Shown piece after piece: positions 21,769 through 30,335 of a stretch of 37,051 bases of DNA. Origin of the DNA: Balneolales bacterium (lineage in GTDB: Bacteria; Bacteroidota; Rhodothermia; Balneolales; Balneolaceae); NCBI GenBank assembly GCA_030830725.1, contig JAURMN010000084.1, positions 1-37,051 of the forward strand, read 5' to 3'. Position 1 is the stretch's first letter, and every line of letters begins with the position of its first letter. The notes under the pieces were generated by a model that had not been told where the DNA came from, ran no database searches, and saw nothing but the letters and a program-made list of their open reading frames with translations. The translations under genes and the position numbers were made by a program.

Positions 21769-22701
21769 ATGATGGATTCTGATATCGATTCGGTTTCCTG
21801 CAATCTTGTACAAAATCAAAGATCTGTTGTGCTCACTCAAAAAGGACCAACAGAGCATTTAAATACGGATAATTTGAGTCACGCCGAACTGACCCATACG
21901 AGTCAATCACCGGAAGATCAGGAGACCCAGGAACTGTTGAAGCAGTCGGGTCCAATTCCGCGTCATATTGCTGTCATTATGGATGGGAATGGGCGATGGG
22001 CGGAACAACGTGGTAACCTTCGACTATTTGGACATAGAGCCGGTGTACATTCGGTGCGTGATATTACGGAATCCTGTGCTCAGCTCGGGGTGAAACACCT
22101 CACTCTCTACACATTTTCGACCGAAAACTGGGGGCGTCCGAGCGATGAAGTGAATGGTCTGATGAAACTTCTAGTCAAAACCCTCGGGAAAGAGGCAGAA
22201 ACTCTCCATCGTAATAATATTCGTCTGGTGACCATTGGGCAGACGGAACGATTCCCAGCTGAGATTCAGGAAAGACTTAATGAGGTGAAGGAACTCACCA
22301 AAGACAATACGTTGATGGATCTTTGCTTAGCCCTTAGTTATTCTGGTCGATGGGATATAACCCAGGCTGTTCAGCAAATAGCAACAAAAGTCAGTCAGGG
22401 TTCCCTCAGCCCTGAAGAGATTGACGACCCATGTATTTCGAGGCATTTAGCGACGCATGACAAACCAGATCCCGAACTTGTTATCCGAACCAGTGGTGAA
22501 TTCAGAGTGAGCAATTTTCTGCTCTGGCAGTTAGCCTATTCTGAGTTTTATGTCACCGATACGTTTTGGCCTGATTTCAGAAGAGATGAACTCTATGAGG
22601 CGATTCGATCCTTTCAAAAAAGAGATAGGAGATTTGGTAAATTATCCAATGGGTATACCAAAAGTCTGAGTTCAGCAGTTATTCGAAAACTTATGTCCTG
22701 A
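21769..22701 (+). CDS. uppS: Isoprenyl transferase / undecaprenyl diphosphate synthase
   Basis: IPRHIAVIMDGNGRWAEQRG, RLFGHRAGVHSVRDI, LTLYTFSTENWGRP, LALSYSGRWDI, PDPELVIRTSGEFRVSNFLLWQLAYSEFYVTDTFWPDF. About 60 aa precede the conserved core. Confidence 0.95.
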   Translation: MMDSDIDSVSCNLVQNQRSVVLTQKGPTEHLNTDNLSHAELTHTSQSPEDQETQELLKQSGPIPRHIAVIMDGNGRWAEQRGNLRLFGHRAGVHSVRDITESCAQLGVKHLTLYTFSTENWGRPSDEVNGLMKLLVKTLGKEAETLHRNNIRLVTIGQTERFPAEIQERLNEVKELTKDNTLMDLCLALSYSGRWDITQAVQQIATKVSQGSLSPEEIDDPCISRHLATHDKPDPELVIRTSGEFRVSNFLLWQLAYSEFYVTDTFWPDFRRDELYEAIRSFQKRDRRFGKLSNGYTKSLSSAVIRKLMS

Positions 22702-22804
22702 TCATTCATGACCCTTATGATTCTGATTCTTTGGTCAAATTCTACTTCATATTTTGAACGTTTTCACTAGTGGATATCCTTTGATTCTAACGAATGTATT
22801 TCTA

Positions 22805-25372
22805 ATGATTTTTCTAAAGAGTTCCCGCTTGGGAATCTTCTTATTCGTAATGCTAATCTCATTTAGTGCGGTTAGTCTTGATGCAAAGCCTGGCACGCTC
22901 TCAACTGGCAACCGTGCGAATTCTCTTTTTGTGAGTCAGCAGGATACGATTACTGTGCCTGAGATGGTCCCCATTCAAATTCAGGATCCAACGGCTATTG
23001 AGACTGAGACTTTTGTGATCCGAGAGGTGGTCTTTATTGGTCTTGGCACAGCAAGGGAAAGCTATCTGCAAAGTACAAGCGGACTTATTCCCGGAGAGGT
23101 GATAACGATTCCTGGTGATGCACTTTCCAATGCGGTCAAACAGCTCTATCGAACCGGGCTCTTTTCGGATGTACGTATTGAATACGAGGAGGTGACCGGG
23201 GGTGTAAAATTGTTGATTTATGTATTGGAGCAGCCTCGATTAGAGAGTTACACGCTTTCAGGGGTTAAAAAATCTCAAGCACGGGACCTTCGAGATCGAT
23301 TGAATTTGTTGTCAGGATTTGCGGTGACTCGTTCTGTCAAAGCCCAGGCTGTTCAAACGATTCAACGTTTTTATCAAGAAAAAGGGTATTGGAACACAAA
23401 GGTTGAAGTCATTGAGACTCTGACCAATGATCTACGCAACCGGATAATTCTTGATTTTCAGATCGACCCGGGTCAGCTCATTCGAGTTCGTGAATTCGCT
23501 TTTGATGGCAATGAAGAAATTGAGGAAGGTAAACTGATCAAAGCATTCAAAACCATCAAAGAAGATCGCTGGTGGAGACTTTTTAAAAAACACGTCTACA
23601 TCAAAAATGAATATGAAGAAGGGATAGATAATCTGCTAGCCTTTTATCGGGAGCGCGGGTATCGTGATGTCCGGATCATCGCGGATTCAATCTATGTAGA
23701 TGACTGGAAAAAGGGTGACGGTGTTTACCTAAAGTTTTTGATTGACGAGGGTAATCAGTACCGAGTACGAAATATCACCTGGGACGGGAACTCTGTCTAT
23801 CCGGATGAGGTGCTTTCTGCAGCCCTGGAATTTCAGGAAGGGGATATCTTCAATGAAACCAAATACCAACAAAATCTTACCTTCAAGCAGGATAACAGTG
23901 ATATAACAAGTCTATATCACAACATCGGTTATCTGTTTTTTGATATCCGTCCGTCTGTAGAGGTCGTTGCAGAAGATTCGGTGGATCTGAACTTCGAAAT
24001 CATCGAAAACGACGTCGCCTACATTCGTCAGGTCTCGTTTTCTGGAAATGATAAAACGCACGATGACGTGATTCGAAGAACCTTGCGCACGATTCCCGGA
24101 CAGACCTACTCTCGTGCCGCCATTATTCGTTCCATTCGCGAATTGAGTACTCTCGGCTATTTCACACCGGAGGGGATTAATCCAGTTCCTTATCCCAATC
24201 AAATGGATAAGACTGTTGATATTGAGTTTGAACTCGATGAATCGCAAAGTACTGACAATTTTGAATTTTCAGGTGGCTTTGGCGGTCAGCAAATCGGTGT
24301 GATTCTTTCTGCGCGAGTGAATTTTAATAATTTTTCTCTTGCCCGGGCATTCGAGCCTGGTGGCTGGGCACCGATTCCGTCAGGGGATGGACAACGATTC
24401 TCACTGGGTGTACAGGTAACAGGACGTGGATACCAGAGCTACTCGGTCAGTTTCTCCGAGCCCTGGCTACGCGGGAAGCCGACATCCCTCGGTGTGAGTT
24501 TGAGTTATGATCGACTCAATTACAACTCCTCTGCATTTCTTTTTTCAACACGGAATTATGAGCTTTTCAGCGCCACAGCCTCGATTGGAAAGCGACTGAA
24601 ATGGCCGGATGATTATTTCCAGCTCACCACTTCGGTTTCATATCAACTTTATAATGTGGCAGGATTTAGTAGCGTTTTCTCCTCAGGAATTGCCAATATT
24701 TTAAATGCCCGAATCGGTATTGAACGTAACTCGCTAGATAACTTTATTTCCCCGACAGCGGGATCTAATTTCGGAATATCTGGAGAGGTTGCTCCACCAC
24801 TTCCAGGATTTAATCAGTATTATAAAATTCGTTCTAATTATCAGCACCATTACAACATTGTGGACAAGTTTGTACTCTCCGGATCAGTGGAATACGGCTT
24901 TATCGGATATTTTGGTGCAGGTGAACGGAGTAATTTCCAACGATTCTATCTGGGTGGAACTCAAATTCAGCAACGCCAGAATTTTATCAATGATAACATT
25001 GATATGCGGGGCTTTCCTGGTGGATTTAATGGAGTGATTTCTCCGTTGGATGAGAACCAGACGCAAATTGGTGGGCGAATCTATGATAAATACAGCTTTG
25101 AACTACGTTATCCTGCAGTCTCAAACGAGCAATTACAGTTGATACCGTATTTGTTTGCCGATGCCGGAAATACGTTTGCAGACTTTACATCTTTTGACCC
25201 ATTTAATGTGAAGCGCGCCACGGGAATGGGAGTTCGTATCTTCCTGCCGATTTTGGGGCTTGTTGATTTAAGTTACGGATATCGTCTGGATGGCACTCCA
25301 GCCAGTGCAGATGGCCAGGGCCTCAGTCCTAAAACCTGGGAATTTCTATTTAATATCGGTGCACCGTTCTGA
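22805..25372 (+). CDS. bamA: Outer membrane protein assembly factor BamA
   Basis: Signal peptide, successive POTRA-like segments, C-terminal beta-barrel ending LVDLSYGYRLDG...WEFLFNIGAPF (terminal Phe), RGFPGGF motif. ORF track starts at TTG 22754; ATG 22805 gives a cleaner signal peptide. Confidence 0.92.
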   Translation: MIFLKSSRLGIFLFVMLISFSAVSLDAKPGTLSTGNRANSLFVSQQDTITVPEMVPIQIQDPTAIETETFVIREVVFIGLGTARESYLQSTSGLIPGEVITIPGDALSNAVKQLYRTGLFSDVRIEYEEVTGGVKLLIYVLEQPRLESYTLSGVKKSQARDLRDRLNLLSGFAVTRSVKAQAVQTIQRFYQEKGYWNTKVEVIETLTNDLRNRIILDFQIDPGQLIRVREFAFDGNEEIEEGKLIKAFKTIKEDRWWRLFKKHVYIKNEYEEGIDNLLAFYRERGYRDVRIIADSIYVDDWKKGDGVYLKFLIDEGNQYRVRNITWDGNSVYPDEVLSAALEFQEGDIFNETKYQQNLTFKQDNSDITSLYHNIGYLFFDIRPSVEVVAEDSVDLNFEIIENDVAYIRQVSFSGNDKTHDDVIRRTLRTIPGQTYSRAAIIRSIRELSTLGYFTPEGINPVPYPNQMDKTVDIEFELDESQSTDNFEFSGGFGGQQIGVILSARVNFNNFSLARAFEPGGWAPIPSGDGQRFSLGVQVTGRGYQSYSVSFSEPWLRGKPTSLGVSLSYDRLNYNSSAFLFSTRNYELFSATASIGKRLKWPDDYFQLTTSVSYQLYNVAGFSSVFSSGIANILNARIGIERNSLDNFISPTAGSNFGISGEVAPPLPGFNQYYKIRSNYQHHYNIVDKFVLSGSVEYGFIGYFGAGERSNFQRFYLGGTQIQQRQNFINDNIDMRGFPGGFNGVISPLDENQTQIGGRIYDKYSFELRYPAVSNEQLQLIPYLFADAGNTFADFTSFDPFNVKRATGMGVRIFLPILGLVDLSYGYRLDGTPASADGQGLSPKTWEFLFNIGAPF

Positions 25373-25394
25373 TTTGTACACGAGGATATTCATA

Positions 25395-25997
25395 ATGAAA
25401 CACTTCAAATTTAGAACTGAATCTGACGTTTTATTATCTGGAAATCATCCATTGGCAATCGCAAACTTTATTTTTGCCATTCTATTCTTTGGAGTTACTT
25501 TTTTGGTCATTCCTGTACAGGCTCAGGATCAGCATATCGGATTTGTGGATACCAACGAAATATTGGCAAAACTTCCGGAGTATTCTGGAATTCAACAGCA
25601 GCTTAATCAGGAGTCTCAATCATGGAGAGAGAAAGTGCTGGAATTAGAGGCCGAACTGGTTGAACTTGAGAGAGAGTTTGAAGCTCGTGAAATACTCTAC
25701 ACAGAGGAAGTAAAAGTTCAAAAAAAGAAGGAAATAGAGGATAAACGAGCATCCATCTCCACGTTTATTGAATCTAAGTTTGGACCGGAAGGTGAGTATT
25801 TCAAGCGACAGGCGGAACTTTTACAGCCCCTTCAGCGCAAAATCCACGAAGCGATTATGAGGGTTGTGCAACAAGGGGGGTATACGTTTGTTTTGGATCG
25901 TGCCCAGAATACAGGGCTCATTTACGCAACTCCGGAGTCTAATTTGAATGATCTGGTTTTAGAGGAATTAGGTATTAATCCAGATCAACCGAATTAA
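25395..25997 (+). CDS. OmpH/Skp family periplasmic chaperone (copy 1)
   Basis: Signal region then IGFVDTNEILAKLPEYSGIQQQLNQESQSWREKVLELEAELVELEREFEAR, long charged helix, C-terminal YTFVLDRAQNTGLIYATPESNLNDLVLEELG. ATG at 25395 preferred over the ORF-track start at 25290, which lies inside bamA. Confidence 0.88.
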   Translation: MKHFKFRTESDVLLSGNHPLAIANFIFAILFFGVTFLVIPVQAQDQHIGFVDTNEILAKLPEYSGIQQQLNQESQSWREKVLELEAELVELEREFEAREILYTEEVKVQKKKEIEDKRASISTFIESKFGPEGEYFKRQAELLQPLQRKIHEAIMRVVQQGGYTFVLDRAQNTGLIYATPESNLNDLVLEELGINPDQPN

Positions 25998-26046
25998 ATA
26001 AAAAATCACTACCTTTTAGTCCTACAATTTTGAAATCATACTCCTT

Positions 26047-26574
26047 ATGAAACACATATTTCTCTCTTTAAGTCTACTTGTCCTGCCACTGATCGGGTTT
26101 GCACAAGACAAAATCGGAATTATGAACCCACAGCTTGTTCTATCATCTCTACCTGAGACTAGGGCTATTGAACAGAACTTGCAGGGGTTTGTGGAGCAAC
26201 GCCAGGCCGAATTTGAAACCAAATATACCGCATGGCTGGAGCGTGTTACGAAATATCAGCAAAATGTGGAGGCTAATCTCTTGACCACGCAAGCTCAGCA
26301 GGAGGAGGAGCAAAGCCTTGCTGAAGTTCAGGCTGAACTTGAAGGAATGGAGCAACGCTTTCAGGTAGATCTTCAAAATCGTCGTGCGGAGCTTCTGGAG
26401 CCACTGATCCAGCGCATGGATGAGACAATGCAAAAAATTGCTGCTGAGAATGGTATTGATATGATCCTTAATCAGGCAACAGCCGGCGGCGATCCAATTG
26501 TCTATTTTGTATCCGCAAGGGCGATGAATATTACTCAAATGGTTATTGACCGGATGAACGACTCAGCCAATTAA
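26047..26574 (+). CDS. OmpH/Skp family periplasmic chaperone (copy 2)
   Basis: Signal peptide MKHIFLSLSLLVLPLIGFAQ, KIGIMNPQLVLSSLPETRAIEQNLQGFVEQRQAEF, coiled-coil, LLEPLIQRMDETMQKIAAENGIDMILNQ. Confidence 0.88.
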   Translation: MKHIFLSLSLLVLPLIGFAQDKIGIMNPQLVLSSLPETRAIEQNLQGFVEQRQAEFETKYTAWLERVTKYQQNVEANLLTTQAQQEEEQSLAEVQAELEGMEQRFQVDLQNRRAELLEPLIQRMDETMQKIAAENGIDMILNQATAGGDPIVYFVSARAMNITQMVIDRMNDSAN

Positions 26575-26655
26575 TGGTATACACGAGCAACGTATACAAA
26601 TAACTCGACTCTAAAGAACACGATTACCATCTTAAACTGTAATTCGAATTAGGTT

Positions 26656-27219
26656 ATGAAACACCCCTCCATTCAAACGATTAAGCTTTTTATTTTTTCA
26701 GTCTCTGTGCTTTTTGCCGGAGTACTTTTTACTCCAACTCAGGCAGTTTCACAAGATATGAAAGTGGGCTTTGTTGAGCCCCGAATCATCTTAGAAAGAA
26801 TGCCGGAAATGAGAGCTGTTCAACAGCGTTTGCAAAATTTCGCAGATCGTAAGCGTACGGAATTAATCGAAGCCGAAACCAATTTTCAGCAGCAACTTCA
26901 ATCTTATCAGGAGCGTGCTTCTGTAATGTCTCAAACTGCACGTACAACAGAGGAAGAGCGCCTGGCTGAGGTAAGTGCAGAGTTACAACAATTACAGGCC
27001 ACTGCAGAGCAAGAACTTGCTCAGCGTCGTGCTGAGTTAATGTCTCCAATTTTGCAGCAAATTCAGGATGCTATCGATGCTGTTGCCGGAGAAAAGAGAC
27101 TTGATATCGTTTTGAATACGACAACGTCTACTGGGGATGTGATCATTCTGTATGTATCGGAGGAAGTGCGACAGCAGAATGATATCACTGAAGCGGTAAT
27201 GGCGCGTTTGGAGATCTGA
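26656..27219 (+). CDS. OmpH/Skp family periplasmic chaperone (copy 3)
   Basis: Signal peptide, KVGFVEPRIILERMPEMRAVQQRLQNFADRKRTELIEAE, coiled-coil, LMSPILQQIQDAIDAVAGEKRLDIVLNTTTS. Confidence 0.88.
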   Translation: MKHPSIQTIKLFIFSVSVLFAGVLFTPTQAVSQDMKVGFVEPRIILERMPEMRAVQQRLQNFADRKRTELIEAETNFQQQLQSYQERASVMSQTARTTEEERLAEVSAELQQLQATAEQELAQRRAELMSPILQQIQDAIDAVAGEKRLDIVLNTTTSTGDVIILYVSEEVRQQNDITEAVMARLEI

Positions 27220-27232
27220 TCAATCTTTAATT

Positions 27233-27260
27233 GGATGAGGATTATTTCATCCGCTTTTTT
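27233..27260 (+). terminator. Candidate intrinsic terminator after the bamA-ompH cluster
   Basis: GGATGA-GGATTATT-TCATCC hairpin followed by GC and TTTTTT; it begins 14 bp after the copy-3 stop and overlaps the 3' end of the convergent VWA gene. Confidence 0.4.
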
Positions 27261-28351
27261 CGATTGCGGATGAAGTCTTCAAATACATATCCACCCAGAT
27301 TAGATAAATCGGCATAATATGCCCGTCCCTTATTGGCCTCAGTGAGGTCGCGGACGAAGTTCTGAAGATAGGGGTCCCGCGCAATCATGAAGGTGGTAAT
27401 CTCGATCTTGGATCTACGACAAGTGACAGCCTCATCAAGGACACGATTCACAATTTTTCGGTCCAGCCCATAGGAGTTTTTATACAATCGATCTCCCTCA
27501 AACATGCAGGAGGGTTTACCATCTGTGATCATGAAGATCTGACGATTGGTGAATTTTTTTCTTTCCAACAGATGTCGAGCCACTTGGAGTCCGTGTAACG
27601 TGTTGGTATGGTAAGGGCCTACTTTAAGCCAGGGAAGATCCGCGACATCGATTTTCCACGCCTCATCCCCGAATGCAACTATATCCAGGGTATCATTGGC
27701 ATATTGATTTTTAATCAGTTCAGACAGTGCCATGGCTACTTTTTTAGCCGGAGTAATCCGATCCTCTCCATATAAGATCATAGAATGGCTAAGATCGATT
27801 AATAGTACCGTGGCGGTAGAGGTCTGATAATCCTGTTCAAATACTTCCAGGTCCTCTTCATGTAACGACATAGAGTCGAGGGAACTGTGACGAAGCATAT
27901 TTCGAAGTGTTCCGGATGGGTCAATTTGACTTAATTCTTCACCCGGGTTCCAAGGGCGCGTTTCCGGTTGTGTTTCAATTCCCTTTCCGATCTGACTTGT
28001 TTTGTGGGTTCCGGGCGCTCCCTTTTTTAAATTTTTAAAGATCTCTTCCAAAGCCCGTTTACGAATACTCTGTCCGGTCTTGGAAGTAGGCTGCATGACC
28101 TGCCGTACCTCGTCAAATCGAATATATCCTCGTTCTTGTAACTGTTCGATAAACTCCCCGATGGACATCGGGGAATCTAAATCTTGCGTCAGATTGTATT
28201 CTTTGTCCAGCTCGGTAAGCCAACGAAGAGCCTGAGACACATCTCCTCCTGAAATCGAAACCAATTGTTGAAAGAGGTCATAAAGTGTATCAAAGGCTGA
28301 ATCTTTAGCCTTTAAGGAATCCGGATCGAGATGGTGATACAAAAAATGCAT
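27242..28351 (-). CDS. VWA domain-containing protein with intact MIDAS
   Basis: TATVLLIDLSHSMILYGEDRITPAKKVAMALSELI (DxSxS MIDAS), DIVAFGD, TNTLHGLQVARHLL, IFMITDGKPSCMFEG. Confidence 0.85.
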   Translation of the reverse strand: MHFLYHHLDPDSLKAKDSAFDTLYDLFQQLVSISGGDVSQALRWLTELDKEYNLTQDLDSPMSIGEFIEQLQERGYIRFDEVRQVMQPTSKTGQSIRKRALEEIFKNLKKGAPGTHKTSQIGKGIETQPETRPWNPGEELSQIDPSGTLRNMLRHSSLDSMSLHEEDLEVFEQDYQTSTATVLLIDLSHSMILYGEDRITPAKKVAMALSELIKNQYANDTLDIVAFGDEAWKIDVADLPWLKVGPYHTNTLHGLQVARHLLERKKFTNRQIFMITDGKPSCMFEGDRLYKNSYGLDRKIVNRVLDEAVTCRRSKIEITTFMIARDPYLQNFVRDLTEANKGRAYYADLSNLGGYVFEDFIRNRKKRMK

Positions 28352-28381
28352 AGATTATTCGCTGAATTAAAGCATTATAAC

Positions 28382-29005
28382 ATGGCAAAAACCCCGAAAA
28401 TTCCCATCATCGATACCCTCTCTATAGAAAAAAAACTTTGGGACGAGGGGTTCAATCGTATCATGGGACTGGATGAAGTGGGCAGAGGGTGTTTGTCAGG
28501 CCCAGTAGTAGCAGCAGGAGTGATCTTCGCTCCGGGTTACTCCGTTCCCGAGATAACCGATTCAAAAGTATTAAACGCTTCAAAAAGGGAGGAGTTGAAC
28601 CTTCAGATCAAGGAAGAAGCACTCTATTGGACTATTCAAGAATCTTCCGTTTCTGAAATAGATCAGTTCAATATACTTAATGCTTCATTATTGGCTATGG
28701 AGCGATGTGAAATGGCTAAGGGTGCTGATCCAGATTTCTTATTAATTGACGGGAACCGTTACAAAGGTACGTTTCGACCGCATTCCTGTGTGATCAAAGG
28801 CGATTTGTATTCTCAATCGATTGCTGCTGCATCGATCCTGGCAAAAGTCTATCGGGATCAATGTATGCTCGCACTTCATGAAGCCTATCCTCAGTACGGC
28901 TGGGATCATAATAAAGGATATGCCACAGTGGACCATTATAAGGGGCTAAAAGAGTATGGTCCGACAGACTGGCATCGAAGAACTTTTAAACTTGTGAAAG
29001 AGTAA
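28382..29005 (+). CDS. rnhB: Ribonuclease HII
   Basis: IMGLDEVGRGCLSGPVVAAGVIF, ITDSKVLNASKREEL, LLIDGNRY, SIAAASILAKVYRDQCM, YGWDHNKGYATVDHYKGLKEYGPTDWHRRTF. ATG at 28382 preferred over the ORF-track start at 28331. Confidence 0.95.
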   Translation: MAKTPKIPIIDTLSIEKKLWDEGFNRIMGLDEVGRGCLSGPVVAAGVIFAPGYSVPEITDSKVLNASKREELNLQIKEEALYWTIQESSVSEIDQFNILNASLLAMERCEMAKGADPDFLLIDGNRYKGTFRPHSCVIKGDLYSQSIAAASILAKVYRDQCMLALHEAYPQYGWDHNKGYATVDHYKGLKEYGPTDWHRRTFKLVKE

Positions 29006-29083
29006 GGGTTGAGGAAGGTGCTATTGTCTCTGAAAAGGGCATTTAACCGAGGAGGAAGAGATACCGTAAGCGATTCGAATTAT

Positions 29084-30334
29084 TTACCGGTATATCGAGA
29101 AAGATCGTTCGTATAAATTCAGATTTAAAACGATTCCAATCAGTAACGAGTTTACCAAAAAGGATGATCCACCATAACTCACGAAGGGGAGAGGTATTCC
29201 GATCACCGGTAACAGGCCCATTGCACTTCCAATGTTGATCAGAAAATGAATAAAGAATACGCTCAGTATCCCAATCATGACAAGTTGTGCGAACGGATGA
29301 TTATGAGATGTGGCCATCGATACCAGGTTGAGAAATAAAAGAAAAAAGAGAGTTATCACCATACCGGACCCTAAAAATCCAAACTCTTCCCCGATCACAC
29401 AAAAGATAAAATCAGTCCATTGTTCCGGAAGAAAACGAAGTTGAGTCTGAGTTCCTTGCATAAATCCTTTTCCGGTAATCCCGCCTGAGCCTATGGCGGT
29501 TTTAGCCTGTAGAACATTCCAGCCCGCTCCCTGAGGGTCACTTTCGGGATTAATAAAGGCTTCTATCCGTGCTTTTTGGTGAGGTCGAAGTACGTGTTCC
29601 ATGCCCACCTCGACTGCAATAATGACAATGATTCCGATGATCAGACCAATCCAGACCATCCGTTTCTCCCGTTGTAAGAAGAAAAAGAGAATCAAAAACA
29701 GAAACAGAGTAACCAGACCTGCAGTAATATTGAAGAGTGACATATACCCAACCAAGACAGCTAAAACGATAAGTAAAGTCAGTGTATTGGGTAGCCCCGA
29801 CCAATAGAGCATAAACGGAAGAACACCTACAAAAATCAACGCTGTACCCGTGTCATTCTGTAGGAGTAACAACCCGATCGGAATGATGAAAAGGGCAGTT
29901 ACAGTAAGAGAATGACGTAAATTACTGGCAGATACATTTCGCTGACTCGTCAGATAATTGGCCGCTGCAAGTAGCGTGGTGACTTTCATCAATTCGCTCA
30001 TCTGGAAATTGATCCCGCCGATCCGAAGCCAGCTCCTTGCTCCATTTACCTCCACTCCGAAAAAGAGCGTGAAAATCATCAGGATGAGAGTGACGCCATA
30101 GAAGAGATAAGCTCCGTCTTCAAAAAATCGTGGGCTGATAAATTGAACGATAAATATTAAAGCGATGGAAATCGCCACGAAAACTACCTGTTTGTCAAAA
30201 TTTTGTTGAATGGAAGCGGGTAGGAATTGAGATACAGGTCCCTGTGTAGCGCTATATATAGCGACTAAACCAATTACAGTAAGGGAAGCCCACAAAAAAA
30301 CCAATGACCATCTAAACTCTTTGATATTAAACAT
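29084..30334 (-). CDS. rodA: Rod shape-determining SEDS protein RodA
   Basis: Multi-TM SEDS protein; GARSWLRIGGINFQMSELMKV, LLLQNDTGTALIF, LLPVIGIPLPFVSYGGSSFLVN; directly downstream of the PBP2 gene. Confidence 0.95.
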   Translation of the reverse strand: MFNIKEFRWSLVFLWASLTVIGLVAIYSATQGPVSQFLPASIQQNFDKQVVFVAISIALIFIVQFISPRFFEDGAYLFYGVTLILMIFTLFFGVEVNGARSWLRIGGINFQMSELMKVTTLLAAANYLTSQRNVSASNLRHSLTVTALFIIPIGLLLLQNDTGTALIFVGVLPFMLYWSGLPNTLTLLIVLAVLVGYMSLFNITAGLVTLFLFLILFFFLQREKRMVWIGLIIGIIVIIAVEVGMEHVLRPHQKARIEAFINPESDPQGAGWNVLQAKTAIGSGGITGKGFMQGTQTQLRFLPEQWTDFIFCVIGEEFGFLGSGMVITLFFLLFLNLVSMATSHNHPFAQLVMIGILSVFFIHFLINIGSAMGLLPVIGIPLPFVSYGGSSFLVNSLLIGIVLNLNLYERSFSIYR

Positions 30335-30335
30335 G

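Noticed and set aside
23912-24247. 111-aa antisense ORF within bamA
   Set aside because: Shadow ORF over a conserved POTRA/barrel-coding region.
26149-26538. 129-aa antisense ORF opposite ompH copy 2
   Set aside because: Leu-rich shadow of a repetitive coiled-coil coding sequence; no independent evidence.
26577-26597. GTATAC-N9-GTATAC repeat between ompH copies 2 and 3
   Set aside because: Short, AT-rich self-palindromic hexamers; easily chance and no terminator-like T tract or adjacent motif.
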